This document shows positions 24,253 to 32,856 of a stretch of 60,312 nt of DNA, one piece after another (position 1 is the first letter of the stretch; every line of letters starts with the position of its first letter). The DNA is from a virus. The DNA is taken from positions 1 to 60,312 of the IMG/VR virus record IMGVR_UViG_3300043446_003285, one strand, 5' to 3'. The position numbers and the translations under genes were made by a program. Below the pieces are notes generated by a model, which had not been told where the DNA came from, did not search any database, and was given only the letters and a program-made list of their open reading frames with translations.

Positions 24253-24991
24253 AAGGCTGGTAAACCAACGGAAAAATTCCTGAAATAAATCCCGGAGCCA
24301 TTAGGCTTAAAAATGTTGCTATTTTATCATCTTTGGAATAAAAATATCCACCTGTAAACCAAAGTTTTCTAATAAACAAATTATGATACACAGATTTTGT
24401 AAGTTTAACATCGTCACCCAAACTATCAAAATACTGTGCAAGACTATTTCTCAAATCTGTTGATAAATCATATCCTTCTTTAAGATAAATTTTATATAGA
24501 TAGTCTGTTGGTTTTTTAACAATAATTTGATTTGATTGTAAAATTTGTCTAGAATCATCATTTTTTGGTCTATAAAATTCCATTAAACAATTTTTATTGT
24601 GTTTAATTAAATCAAACATTAACTGCTCATCATTGCCATAAACCTGAATCCAGGGTTCTTCAATTCTGTGTTTAATTTGATCTTTATGGTCTACAAACGC
24701 TTGTTGCCAATATTTTAATTGATCAATATCTACTTCTGCATACTGACTTTTACGCTCAATGGTGCTTCTTGAGATCCAACTTGAATGAAAATTAAATTTT
24801 TGATAATTTGTTTTTCTTATGTCTACCAACGATTCGATACTTAGCTTGCTATTTTTATCCTGTCTAATTACGCCAGCCAATGGAATACGCAGCACAGCCT
24901 TGTACAAGTACTGGCCGTAAAACAGTTTCACTGTATCCCTAACCTTACAGGTTGGCGTTAACTTCGTCCAAGACAACATATCCATTTTCAT
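24248..24991 (-). CDS. Phage hypothetical protein, unknown function
   Basis: A 247-residue soluble protein rich in Lys, Tyr and Trp. I recognise no motif. It overlaps the ClpA-like gene by 47 bases if the first ATG (24991) is used. A shorter start at ATG 24985 (residue 3, MDMLSW) is equally possible and does not remove the overlap. The overlap suggests co-expression with the unfoldase gene. Confidence 0.6.
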   Translation of the reverse strand: MKMDMLSWTKLTPTCKVRDTVKLFYGQYLYKAVLRIPLAGVIRQDKNSKLSIESLVDIRKTNYQKFNFHSSWISRSTIERKSQYAEVDIDQLKYWQQAFVDHKDQIKHRIEEPWIQVYGNDEQLMFDLIKHNKNCLMEFYRPKNDDSRQILQSNQIIVKKPTDYLYKIYLKEGYDLSTDLRNSLAQYFDSLGDDVKLTKSVYHNLFIRKLWFTGGYFYSKDDKIATFLSLMAPGFISGIFPLVYQPS

Positions 24992-27239
24992 CTATAGCTT
25001 TGTTAGTAGGATAAAGAATATACTCATTTTCCCTAACATTAAAATCAAACTCACCGTCAACATAATCAATGTCTACTGTGCAGTTTTGTAGATTTTCAAA
25101 AAGTATCTTTTTACTTAAAGGAGTTTTTATCAATTCATTGATCTTACGGGACAAGGGTCGTGCGCCCATTTTATTGTCGTAGCCCTTGTCAATAATTTCA
25201 TCAATGGCCGCTGGCCTTACTCTAATACTGATGTGTTTGTCACTGAGTAAGTCGTTAATTTCTTTAATAAACTTGTCCACAATTCGTTCAATATGTTGTT
25301 TGCTGAGTTTATTGAACTTGACAACACCATCTAAACGATTACGGAATTCAGGTTTAAAGAAGTCTTTAACAGCCTTGTCATCTTCGCCTTCTCTGTCCAG
25401 GCTAGTAAAGCCAATACTGTTGCGCTCATTGTCTTGAGCACCAAGGTTACTAGTTAAGATAACAATACTGTTTCTACAGTCGGCTTTCTTTCCATTACTG
25501 CTGGTAACAATGCCTTCGTCCATTAAACTTAGCAGAAGATTACTGACATCTGGATGTGCTTTTTCAATTTCATCAAATAGGATAATACAATTAGGATTCT
25601 TTTCAACTTCGCTGATAAGCAGACCGCCTCCAAGATTACCATCATCATAGCCTACATACCCGGGGGGAGCTCCAATCAGTTTTGCAACCGAATGTTTCTC
25701 TTGGTATTCACTCATATCATATCTAAGTAGTTTCATCCCGAGATTTTCAGCCAATAATTTTGCCAGTTCTGTTTTACCTGTGCCTGTTGGACCCAGGAAC
25801 AGGAACGAACCTACAGGTTTGTTGAGTGCTTTCAAACCTGCTCGGCTTACATAAATTTTATCTAATACATTTTCAACAGCAGTATCTTGACCAAACAGTC
25901 TCGATTTGATATTAGGTTCGAGATTTTCTAAGTTCTTAGTAGTTTCATTATCTAATTGATGAACAGGAATCTTAGTAAACTTGCTGAGACTATCAATAAT
26001 GTGACTCTTGCGTAGTACAAAGTTTGCGGAAGCAATTTTTAATCTTGCCATACTAGCATCAATCAAATCAATTGCTTTATCAGGCAGTCTTTTATCTGTT
26101 TGGTATCTAACACTTAGATCTACTGCGGCTTCAATGGCTTCGTCACTGACAGTGCCATTATGGAATTCTTCAAAATATTCCTTAAGTCCATGAAGAATAT
26201 CTTTGGCAATAGTGGGTGTAGGTTCTTCCACAGTCATTCTATAAAAGCGACGCATCAGTGCGCGATCTTTTTCAAAGCTTTGGCTGTATTCTTCCCAAGT
26301 AGTGCTGGCAATTACTTTAATATTACCTTTTGTCAGTGCAGGTTTAATCATGTTACTGAAATCAAGACTGCTGTTACTGCCTGAACCAGCACCACGCATA
26401 GTATGCGCTTCATCAATAAACAAAATACACTTGCCTTTTAAGGCCAGAGCTTTCATTACATCTTTAAACTTTTCCTCAAATTCGCCGCGATACTTACTAC
26501 CAGCCAACAAACTGCCGATATCTAAATTATAAACAACATGCTCTAACAAATATTCTGGCACTTCCTGTTCAACAATCTTTCTAGCTAGGCCTTCGGCAAT
26601 AGCAGTTTTACCTACGCCGGGATCGCCTACCATTAGAATGTTGCTTTTATTTCTCTTGGCCAAAACTTCTACAATTTCTTGAATTTCTGTTTCACGGCCA
26701 ATTACAGGATCAATTTCATTCTTTTCTGCTTTGACATTTAAGTTAGTGCAGTATTCATTCAAGATAGCATCAACTTGATTACCGGATTTCTTTTTACTGG
26801 TTTTGCTGAATGTTTTATTCCAATAAGTTACAACTTTGTCTTTTTCAAATCCGTATTTTTTAAAGAAATACGAAGCATGACTGGCTTCTTCGTCCATTAC
26901 GCTTAAAAACAAATCAATTACTTGTAGATTGTTTCTACCGCTAAACAGAACCTGTGTAAATGCGCGATTAAACACACGCTCCAGTGTTCTTGTTTTTCTA
27001 GGAGTACCAGTTTTATTTTTGTCTAATAGAACCTGTGTTTGGTCAGTTAAAAATTTGTCTAAGTCAGCAGCCAGTGCATCAACATCGGCGCCATAGTCTT
27101 TACAAAATTGTCCAAATGCTTCGTCTTGAACCATGGCCAATGCCAAATGCTCCAGTGTGCTGTACTGGTGATTTTTAGCCACGGCAATTGCTGTTGCGGC
27201 TGCGATGATTTTGTCAATTTCTGGGGATGATTCAAGCAT
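24945..27239 (-). CDS. clpA: ClpA-type AAA+ unfoldase with ClpP-docking IGF loop
   Basis: A 764-residue two-ring AAA+ protein of ClpA size. The N-domain (about 1-140) begins SSPEIDKIIAAATAIA. Ring 1 has Walker A GDPGVGKT (205-212) and Walker B LFIDEAH (273-279). Ring 2 has Walker A GPTGTGKT (483-490) and Walker B ILFDEIE (553-559). There is no long middle coiled coil, so it is not ClpB. The tripeptide I-G-F at 609-611 matches the loop that docks ClpA/ClpX onto ClpP. No ClpP gene is seen here, so it probably works with host ClpP. Confidence 0.92.
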   Translation of the reverse strand: MLESSPEIDKIIAAATAIAVAKNHQYSTLEHLALAMVQDEAFGQFCKDYGADVDALAADLDKFLTDQTQVLLDKNKTGTPRKTRTLERVFNRAFTQVLFSGRNNLQVIDLFLSVMDEEASHASYFFKKYGFEKDKVVTYWNKTFSKTSKKKSGNQVDAILNEYCTNLNVKAEKNEIDPVIGRETEIQEIVEVLAKRNKSNILMVGDPGVGKTAIAEGLARKIVEQEVPEYLLEHVVYNLDIGSLLAGSKYRGEFEEKFKDVMKALALKGKCILFIDEAHTMRGAGSGSNSSLDFSNMIKPALTKGNIKVIASTTWEEYSQSFEKDRALMRRFYRMTVEEPTPTIAKDILHGLKEYFEEFHNGTVSDEAIEAAVDLSVRYQTDKRLPDKAIDLIDASMARLKIASANFVLRKSHIIDSLSKFTKIPVHQLDNETTKNLENLEPNIKSRLFGQDTAVENVLDKIYVSRAGLKALNKPVGSFLFLGPTGTGKTELAKLLAENLGMKLLRYDMSEYQEKHSVAKLIGAPPGYVGYDDGNLGGGLLISEVEKNPNCIILFDEIEKAHPDVSNLLLSLMDEGIVTSSNGKKADCRNSIVILTSNLGAQDNERNSIGFTSLDREGEDDKAVKDFFKPEFRNRLDGVVKFNKLSKQHIERIVDKFIKEINDLLSDKHISIRVRPAAIDEIIDKGYDNKMGARPLSRKINELIKTPLSKKILFENLQNCTVDIDYVDGEFDFNVRENEYILYPTNKAIDENGYVVLDEVNANL

Positions 27240-27247
27240 AAAAATAT

Positions 27248-28075
27248 TTATTGGTTATATTTGAGTTTTTGAATTTGTTCAAGAGCAGAGTCGCTGAGAT
27301 CTGTCGGAATTTGAACTTTGATGCGTACAAACAAGTGGCCTTTGATATCTTTCTGAAATGCCGGTAAACCTTCTCCAGCAATTTTTAGTTTGGTATCGGG
27401 TTGGCAACCTGGATGTGTCCTTATCAAAAATTGTTTTCCATCTAAGCCTACAACTGTTTGCTCACTGCCTAGTATAGCATCAAAGCAGCTGATAGTCAAC
27501 GTTGTTAACAAATCTAATCCACTGACTTCGAAGGCACTGTTGTTAATTACATGAACATTGATATACAGGTCACCGCGAGTTAGATTGGTAAACATGTTAT
27601 CGCCCAAACCTGGATACTTGATTGTGGTGCCCGAAGTTATACCTGCCGGGATAGTTATGTCCACAGTGTGAACTTGATCGTTGCTGGTTTTGATTCTAAG
27701 TGTTTTGGACTGTGGATTAAGTGTTTCGTGAAGCTGGCACTGTATATCTGCTCTAATGTCTTTGTTTCGTCGTTCCTGTTGTCTAAAGTGCGGGTGATTA
27801 GCAAAAGGATTACCAAAACCAAATCTGCTAAAAATATCATCTAAATTAATATCACCGTGATTAAAATTAAAGTGAATATTATTTGGTTGTAGATTATCGT
27901 ACTGTGCTCGTTTTTCGGGATCACTTAGTACTCGATAAGCTTCTTCAATTTCCTGAAATTTGGCCGTGTCTCCGCCTTTGTCAGGATGATGCTGACTGGC
28001 TAACTTTCTGTATGCTCTTTTTATTTCTTCGGGTGTGGCTGTTTTGGTTATGCCTAAAGTGTCGTAATGACTCAT
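27248..28075 (-). CDS. DnaJ/CbpA-type co-chaperone
   Basis: A 275-residue Hsp40. The J domain (1-65) carries HHPDKGG at about 28-34. A short G/F region follows ([13 protein letters not shown]). Two C-terminal substrate domains include [23 protein letters not shown]. The zinc finger of DnaJ is missing, so it is CbpA-like. It would stimulate host DnaK. It lies 8 bases upstream of the ClpA-like gene, forming a chaperone/unfoldase pair. Confidence 0.92.
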   Translation of the reverse strand: MSHYDTLGITKTATPEEIKRAYRKLASQHHPDKGGDTAKFQEIEEAYRVLSDPEKRAQYDNLQPNNIHFNFNHGDINLDDIFSRFGFGNPFANHPHFRQQERRNKDIRADIQCQLHETLNPQSKTLRIKTSNDQVHTVDITIPAGITSGTTIKYPGLGDNMFTNLTRGDLYINVHVINNSAFEVSGLDLLTTLTISCFDAILGSEQTVVGLDGKQFLIRTHPGCQPDTKLKIAGEGLPAFQKDIKGHLFVRIKVQIPTDLSDSALEQIQKLKYNQ

Positions 28076-28091
28076 TGATCTAGTATAAAAG

Positions 28092-28122
28092 AAAAACCGG
28101 CTAGAGTCAACTAGTCCGGTTT
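28092..28122 (-). terminator. Rho-independent terminator
   Basis: On the minus strand an 11-bp stem (AAACCGG plus CTAG pairing, one bulge) is followed by TTTTT. It lies just after the small secreted-protein gene. Confidence 0.7.
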
Positions 28123-28135
28123 GCCAGTAATTAAA

Positions 28136-28354
28136 TTACTTCTTTTTACCGTCAGGTACTTTTTCGCCTTCAACCTTTTTGTGTACTTTAACTTTGCTGC
28201 ATTTTTGAACGGGATTTCCCTTGCCGTCCTTAACAGTCTTTCCATCTTTGCCTACTACATCTTTACAGACTTCTTTTACTTCTGCTTCGGCATGTGCAGG
28301 TGTTGCTAGGCCAAAACCTAGTGCTAAACTTACGATAATTGCTGATAATTTCAT
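28136..28354 (-). CDS. Small exported protein, Lys-rich
   Basis: A 72-residue protein with a clear signal peptide (MKLSAIIVSLALGFGLATPAHA, cut after AHA). The mature part has two cysteines (VCKDVV and QKCSKV) and many lysines, so it is probably a small basic periplasmic protein with a disulfide. It ends at a terminator and has an AAGGAA site upstream of the start. It lies next to lysis genes; its role is unknown. Confidence 0.65.
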   Translation of the reverse strand: MKLSAIIVSLALGFGLATPAHAEAEVKEVCKDVVGKDGKTVKDGKGNPVQKCSKVKVHKKVEGEKVPDGKKK

Positions 28355-28390
28355 ATTTTGTTCCTTTTAATAGGCACTGAGCCCTTATAA

Positions 28391-28549
28391 TTACTTAGCT
28401 TTTTTGTCTTTACGAAGGTGTGCTTCCAGTGCTGCTTGTAATAACGCCGCTTTGTGCTGATTAGTTGAATCTCGTTTAATAAATTCCTGCACAACCTGTG
28501 CTATATCTTTAGGGCTTATCTGTTGAAGCCACGCTAGACGATAGTTCAT
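28391..28549 (-). CDS. Small helical protein (52 aa)
   Basis: A 52-residue frame (MNYRLAWLQQISPKDIAQ...) rich in Gln, Ala and Lys, ending RKDKKAK. Its start lies inside the last 41 bases of the holin-like gene. A weak AAGGAA site precedes it. The function is unknown and the overlap lowers my confidence. Confidence 0.5.
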   Translation of the reverse strand: MNYRLAWLQQISPKDIAQVVQEFIKRDSTNQHKAALLQAALEAHLRKDKKAK

Positions 28550-28805
28550 TTTGCATTCCTTGTATTTTTTCCCTACCTCTACTCCAAGATGTCACGCCTA
28601 TAACAGCACCCATAGCTATATGAAACAGACCTGCACCTTTGAGTGTTAAAGGATCCCATTGGTTAGTTACTTCTCCTCGATAGTAGGCCTGTAGTATACT
28701 CCATAGTACAGGGAAAACAGCAAAGTCTAGTAGGCAGACAATCATGTACATCCATGCCATATATGGACGCCATTTTTTATCTGTCCAATGTTCGTGTTTG
28801 TTCAT
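28509..28805 (-). CDS. Holin (3TM-type)
   Basis: I take ATG 28805, which overlaps the upstream stop as ATGA; this gives 98 residues. Two or three membrane helices are visible (WMYMIVCLLDFAVFPVLWSIL, GLFHIAMGAVIGVTSW), with WRPYMAWMYM and LTLKGAGLFHIAMGA typical of the phage 3TM holin family. Holins make holes in the inner membrane that release endolysin. It sits in a lysis group with lipoproteins, a spanin-like protein and a GH19 endolysin. Confidence 0.75.
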   Translation of the reverse strand: MNKHEHWTDKKWRPYMAWMYMIVCLLDFAVFPVLWSILQAYYRGEVTNQWDPLTLKGAGLFHIAMGAVIGVTSWSRGREKIQGMQNELSSSVASTDKP

Positions 28806-28990
28806 ACCACAGCCATAGCTACATTGCAACACTGCACCACGTATCTAAACATTTCTTCATTGCCAGCACATTCTTGTGCAGCTCTAATATCCCTAATTTC
28901 TTGTAGCAGGTAATTCTTTTCTTCTACACTGATATTACCTAGTTGGTATTGCTCAGTGATAGCTTGTATTTCATGTTCTAGTGTGTTCAT
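28802..28990 (-). CDS. Small helical phage protein (62 aa)
   Basis: Start chosen at ATG 28990, with GGAAG upstream and TAATG overlap with the preceding lipoprotein stop. The 62 residues form two predicted helices and end in a Cys-containing hydrophobic stretch (VVQCCNVAMAVV). No family is recognised. Position between lipoprotein and holin suggests a lysis accessory, which I cannot confirm. Confidence 0.55.
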   Translation of the reverse strand: MNTLEHEIQAITEQYQLGNISVEEKNYLLQEIRDIRAAQECAGNEEMFRYVVQCCNVAMAVV

Positions 28991-29355
28991 TATCTTCCTT
29001 TCCAAGCATTTAAAGTTGCGTCTATTCTCTGTTTGCCAGTCTTTTTACCTAGATCACAAAATACAGGATTTTTATTTGAACTCAATTTTTCTAGATGCTT
29101 ATTGAGACCTTGTAAATTTTCTCGTTGTGGATCATTACGCAGTGTAGCATAACGATCTAATTTTTTAGCTTCGTATTGGACTTTAGTCCAGTCTGGGTTT
29201 TTACAGTCAATTGCATCCAGTTCCTGTTCAATTACAACTAATGTTTCAAACATTACTGGATCATGATCTCTGGGCCAATATTTTTGTACAGTGGCTACTA
29301 CAGCACATGAACTTAATGTTAAACTAAAACCAATAACTAATAAGATATTTTTCAT
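28990..29355 (-). CDS. Lipoprotein, lysis region
   Basis: A 121-residue protein with a lipoprotein signal (MKNILLVIGFSLTLSSC; lipobox LSSC, Cys17). The mature part is charged with a second and third Cys (DCKNPD, VFCDLG). It overlaps the next lipoprotein by 4 bases. It may be an outer-membrane lysis component, but no spanin motif is evident. Confidence 0.6.
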   Translation of the reverse strand: MKNILLVIGFSLTLSSCAVVATVQKYWPRDHDPVMFETLVVIEQELDAIDCKNPDWTKVQYEAKKLDRYATLRNDPQRENLQGLNKHLEKLSSNKNPVFCDLGKKTGKQRIDATLNAWKGR

Positions 29356-29657
29356 TTATAAGTGCCTTCGTAAATTGATTTTTGTATTTTGTACCATTCA
29401 ATCCAAGCGTCATTTTTTACTGCACACTCATAATAAGTTGAATAGTTAATTGTTACTGTTTTTGCTACATCACTGAGCTGTGCGCCTTCTTTAAGTTTTT
29501 CCAGCTGTGGGCAAGTCTGTTCACTGAACTTAGGAGCATCAGGCCACTTTTGACGCACAGGAGGTGTTGTGCAACCTGCACACATAGCAACAATAGCGGC
29601 CAAAAACAACAGTGTTACTATCAATGAACTGCGACGATTTTGTTCTTGATCCATCAT
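29352..29657 (-). CDS. Lipoprotein, candidate outer-membrane spanin (Rz1-like)
   Basis: A 101-residue lipoprotein with a membrane-like signal (LIVTLLFLAAIVAMCAGC, lipobox around AGC). The mature part begins CTTPPVRQKWPDAP, Pro-rich as in o-spanins. It overlaps the Rz-like gene by 4 bases. The pairing suggests a two-component spanin that fuses inner and outer membranes at lysis. It is longer than classical Rz1. Confidence 0.6.
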   Translation of the reverse strand: MMDQEQNRRSSLIVTLLFLAAIVAMCAGCTTPPVRQKWPDAPKFSEQTCPQLEKLKEGAQLSDVAKTVTINYSTYYECAVKNDAWIEWYKIQKSIYEGTYK

Positions 29658-30127
29658 TTCTTTTCCTTGTCAAACTGTGGAGGCTCAGCAGCTTGATTGT
29701 GCAGTTCAATAAATTTTGGGGGAATAACACAAGTATTATTATACTTGACTATTTCTCGTTCCACATCTCTAATGATAGTTTCACCACGCACTTTGATAAA
29801 TTTTGTTTTTTCTACAACTTTAGTTTCTACCTTTGCTGTAGCTTCAGCGGCCTGTTGTTCTGCAATGCGAACTTGTTCTTCTGCTGCTTTAACTTTGGCA
29901 CGCCATTCTGCTTCGGTGGCATAACTGCCCTTAAAATACACACCTGCTATTAACAGCACTGCGCTTACTAATTGCAGTAAGTGATAGTAAGGACTCATGC
30001 CGGGCCATCTGTTTAAGATCTTGTTAATAACAAAGAAACTTAAAAAGCTCAAGACAATGCCAGCAACTAGAATGGCATTGACTACCATTTCTAAAAAACT
30101 GTCAGGCAAGAAACTTAGTAGAAACAT
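29654..30127 (-). CDS. Inner-membrane spanin-like protein (Rz-like)
   Basis: A 157-residue protein with two hydrophobic segments (about 13-35 and 48-66) and a long coiled coil (EEQVRIAEQQAAEATAKVETKVVEKTK) pointing to the periplasm, ending in a Pro- and Cys-containing tail. It overlaps the endolysin gene by one base and the lipoprotein gene by 4. Rz-type i-spanins have one helix, so this is a variant. Confidence 0.6.
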   Translation of the reverse strand: MFLLSFLPDSFLEMVVNAILVAGIVLSFLSFFVINKILNRWPGMSPYYHLLQLVSAVLLIAGVYFKGSYATEAEWRAKVKAAEEQVRIAEQQAAEATAKVETKVVEKTKFIKVRGETIIRDVEREIVKYNNTCVIPPKFIELHNQAAEPPQFDKEKK

Positions 30128-30759
30128 TATCCACCAAATACTTCCATTGCGTGTTTATAGTGCTTGATTCGGTCTTCCAATCCCAGTGTACCACCATTTA
30201 TGCGTTTTGTTAGAGTTAACATATCACCTTTGTCAGCCCACTGGTTCAAGTTGTTGGCTTCCCAAAACCAGCAAGCACTTTGTACGCAACCTTCAAAGGT
30301 CAGTAAATGTTCTGCTGCTTCTTCTACGGAAATTTCTAAACTTTCGGCATAGCGAGTATAGTTGTCTTTGCCGGTAAGTTGGATTAGTCCCTTACCACGA
30401 TAACGCCAACCGTCACCTGACTCTTCGGGACCATTCCCCATTCTGCCACCATAAGCACGGTTAGCAATCATTTCTGGTTTGTTAGCGTATCTTGCCGCAG
30501 TGGCATCATCAGGAAAGTACTTGGGCCATACTTTACGAAGACTTGCAGCCTTGTAGTTAAGGTTTTCTGTAATAAATTTAAATCCACCAGATTCGTGTGC
30601 TGTCTGTGCTACAAATGCAGCCACACGAGGAATAGTGTGTATTTCATAATCTGGTAATATTTTGCAAAATGCGCTGTACCACTGTTGAATATAAGGGTTA
30701 CCGTGTACGCATTCGTCTAGTTTTTCTACTGTAAAATCAAATTGGAATCCATCAGCCAT
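30127..30759 (-). CDS. GH19 chitinase-type endolysin
   Basis: A 210-residue glycoside hydrolase family 19-type muramidase. Catalytic Glu is in FVAQTAHESGGF; the rest of the site shows in GDGWRYRGKGLIQLTGKDNYTRYA and CVQSACWFWEANNLNQWAD. No signal peptide is present, so holin release is needed. It starts after a late-promoter motif and heads the lysis group. Confidence 0.9.
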   Translation of the reverse strand: MADGFQFDFTVEKLDECVHGNPYIQQWYSAFCKILPDYEIHTIPRVAAFVAQTAHESGGFKFITENLNYKAASLRKVWPKYFPDDATAARYANKPEMIANRAYGGRMGNGPEESGDGWRYRGKGLIQLTGKDNYTRYAESLEISVEEAAEHLLTFEGCVQSACWFWEANNLNQWADKGDMLTLTKRINGGTLGLEDRIKHYKHAMEVFGG

Positions 30760-30785
30760 TGCTTTGTCCTTGAAAAGTTATCTCA

Positions 30786-30795
30786 AAGTATTTAG
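30786..30795 (-). promoter_or_regulatory. Candidate late promoter (CTAAATACTT)
   Basis: Minus-strand CTAAATACTT, 27 bases before the endolysin start, in the 64-base gap. Confidence 0.5.
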
Positions 30796-30823
30796 CTTTT
30801 TGGCTGGTGGTTTTAGGTTTGGA

Positions 30824-31384
30824 TTATTTTAAGCCTGCTGCTACTCGCAGCTGCTCAGTCCAATCATTTACAGGAGCAGTTCTGCGGATAGGAACTCTTG
30901 CAGCTTCCTGCATAGCAGTGATTTCTTCGTCAGAATCTTTATACTGTTTGCTGTAAAATTCAGGAGTTAAAGGTACAATATTAGCTACATTATCTAAGCT
31001 TAAATCATACTGTTTACTGTTTTTGCGATACTGAAACTTCCAGTCAGCTATGTCTTGATCTGTAAGATTAAGTAAGTCATCTACTAACTGCATAATGCGA
31101 TCAGCTGCATCAACTGAACGCTCTATTTCAACAAACACAATGTATTCGCCGTCATCCATAACGCCTGAACTGACATCACTGTCTAGCACAAAGTCATATC
31201 CGGTTTCAAAGAATGACATAAGAGAGTTAGCAGGTTCCTTTTCACGAACTTTAAAGCTTAGTACAATGATATCCTCGTCGGTGCCCATTTTGCTTTTGAA
31301 TTCATCAATGTGCAATTCGGATTTTACTAGTCTTTTTAGATCGCCCTGTTCTAGGCCTTCGAATATATTAGACTGCTGGTGCAT
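30824..31384 (-). CDS. Conserved phage structural-type protein, unknown
   Basis: Start taken at ATG 31384 (GGAG eight bases upstream), giving 186 residues; a longer frame overlaps the neighbour more. It is acidic and mixed alpha/beta (FEGLEQGDLKRLVKSELHIDEF). No enzyme motif. It overlaps the next gene by 17 bases; the pair recurs in T4-like phages, possibly as virion or assembly proteins. Confidence 0.65.
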   Translation of the reverse strand: MHQQSNIFEGLEQGDLKRLVKSELHIDEFKSKMGTDEDIIVLSFKVREKEPANSLMSFFETGYDFVLDSDVSSGVMDDGEYIVFVEIERSVDAADRIMQLVDDLLNLTDQDIADWKFQYRKNSKQYDLSLDNVANIVPLTPEFYSKQYKDSDEEITAMQEAARVPIRRTAPVNDWTEQLRVAAGLK

Positions 31385-31898
31385 TTTGTTGCTCCATGTC
31401 TTGTTGGAATACATCATCTGTTTGACCTTCTTCTGCGGCCTGCTCGATGTCTTCCTGATCTAACAGTCCGTTTTCAAGTTCAATACTGCCCTGCTCAATA
31501 TCGCTCATTAACTGCTTGGGCATGGTTATAGTAACTAACCAAATAGGCTTGCTGACCATTCTGGGCATTTTTGTGCCTGGTTTGAAATCGTCGTAGCTTT
31601 TAACTGCAATAGGATATTCTAATATATCTTTTTTGTAAGTAATTTCGCAGCCATAATTAAGCAAACGCTCACCACCTGCAGGATCTGGCATATTTTTGTA
31701 ATCGTACATAAAAGTGCAGGTTACAAAATACTTTTCATAAACTGGACCTTCGACTAGTTCGCCTTTTTTCCAGTTATCAAAAGCATATAAATCCAAGTCA
31801 TCTAGCACACGCTCGTAGTCCAACAAAGTTTCTAAACTACTGTCAGTCATGTAGATATCTTTTGTGTTATCTAGTATTTTTTTAATATTCGCGGCCAT
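31368..31898 (-). CDS. Conserved phage structural-type protein, unknown
   Basis: A 176-residue protein, acidic, with an acidic tail (IEQAAEEGQTDDVFQQDMEQQ). It has no signal or membrane segment. A late-promoter motif ends 14 bases upstream, suggesting late expression. I recognise no family. Confidence 0.6.
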   Translation of the reverse strand: MAANIKKILDNTKDIYMTDSSLETLLDYERVLDDLDLYAFDNWKKGELVEGPVYEKYFVTCTFMYDYKNMPDPAGGERLLNYGCEITYKKDILEYPIAVKSYDDFKPGTKMPRMVSKPIWLVTITMPKQLMSDIEQGSIELENGLLDQEDIEQAAEEGQTDDVFQQDMEQQNAPAV

Positions 31899-31911
31899 AA
31901 TATTATTTATG

Positions 31912-31921
31912 CGCTATTATT
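31912..31921 (-). promoter_or_regulatory. Candidate late promoter (CATAAATAAT)
   Basis: Minus-strand CATAAATAAT at the end of the small membrane gene, 14 bases before the 31898 start. Confidence 0.35.
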
Positions 31922-32054
31922 ATTCTTTTGGCTCTTCTTTTTGTTCTATTTTTCGCTCTATTGGGGCGGGAAAGTAAGGTTCAATCACATAGTGATTTGC
32001 ACCCCACCAGCCAATGGCTGTAAAAAATCCAGCTACTAGTAATTCAATTATCAT
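31920..32054 (-). CDS. Small single-helix membrane protein (44 aa)
   Basis: Start at ATG 32054, overlapping the upstream stop (TAATG). The product is 44 residues: one hydrophobic helix (LLVAGFFTAIGWWGANHYV) and a charged tail (RKIEQKEEPKE). A longer frame would only extend into the upstream gene. The role is unknown. Confidence 0.55.
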   Translation of the reverse strand: MIIELLVAGFFTAIGWWGANHYVIEPYFPAPIERKIEQKEEPKE

Positions 32055-32698
32055 TATTTTTCCAATAACTGTTTGACAAAATCTTGCAGAAGTTTGTGAT
32101 GACGACCTTTGTGCCAATAGGGTTTAGTGTAGCTTTTATTGTACCAAGATTCTAAGCTGTCTGGGCAAGCTCCCATTACACCTACTTTACCCTGGACTAT
32201 ACACATTGGATCACCATTCGCATAGGTTGCAGTAACTGTATAACTTTTTGGGTTACCAGTAAAAGTACAGCCATCTCTAAAAAACATTTTTTCTTCTTGT
32301 CCTAGCCAAGTTACATCTGCGGCTATGTCATAGCATCTGCGAATATCTGCTGTAGGTCTTTTAATGTATTGTACTGCATCAACTTGGTCTAGTATATCAA
32401 AGTAATGTTTTCCTGCCCAGTACGCACCTACACAAATGCCTAGATAAGCACCACCTTGGGCTACAAAATCTGCTACCGCATTGGCTCTTTTTCTTAAAAA
32501 CATAGCGTCATAGTCATCAGCATCTCCCACGCCTCCGGGAAATGCTAACATATCCACCCCCTTGAAAGTTTCAGATGTACATTGTTGTTCTGTAAAAATT
32601 TTTATGTTATAGAAAGGACTAAGTGCAGCAATAACACCATCACCACATTCTGCTGCTTGTTTGGAAGATTTGTCTCTAAATAGTGCTATGGTTTTCAT
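32054..32698 (-). CDS. BPL_N/class I glutamine amidotransferase-like protein
   Basis: Start taken at ATG 32698 (MKTIALFRD); upstream ATG/TTG starts are possible but lack a good ribosome site. The 214-residue protein has a GATase-like nucleophile elbow, GGAYLGICVGAYWAG, where C is the likely catalytic residue, and FPGGVGDADDYD. This fits the BPL_N domain found at the N-terminus of biotin ligase and as stand-alone proteins. The reaction is unknown. A good -10 lies about 55 bases upstream. Confidence 0.7.
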   Translation of the reverse strand: MKTIALFRDKSSKQAAECGDGVIAALSPFYNIKIFTEQQCTSETFKGVDMLAFPGGVGDADDYDAMFLRKRANAVADFVAQGGAYLGICVGAYWAGKHYFDILDQVDAVQYIKRPTADIRRCYDIAADVTWLGQEEKMFFRDGCTFTGNPKSYTVTATYANGDPMCIVQGKVGVMGACPDSLESWYNKSYTKPYWHKGRHHKLLQDFVKQLLEK

Positions 32699-32753
32699 AT
32701 TATTGATCAACATATTTACCAACAGCCTAATACTTAGTCTAAAATACAGATTT

Positions 32754-32783
32754 ATTATAACAGCGGTTTGCTATTACAGTCTA
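32754..32783 (-). promoter_or_regulatory. Promoter for the BPL_N-like gene
   Basis: TAGACT (32778-32783), 18-base spacer, TATAAT (32754-32759) on the minus strand. The 158-base gap between this gene and phoH holds this promoter and the phoH leader; I see no other gene in it. Confidence 0.5.
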
Positions 32784-32856
32784 TTTTTAAATATTAAGTG
32801 GACACTGAGTTTAGAGTCCGCTGCTTAGTTCCACACTTACACATTTGGAGGATATA

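Noticed and set aside
24945-27239. ClpB disaggregase
   Set aside because: No middle coiled-coil domain is present, the length fits ClpA, and the IGF triplet for ClpP docking is present.
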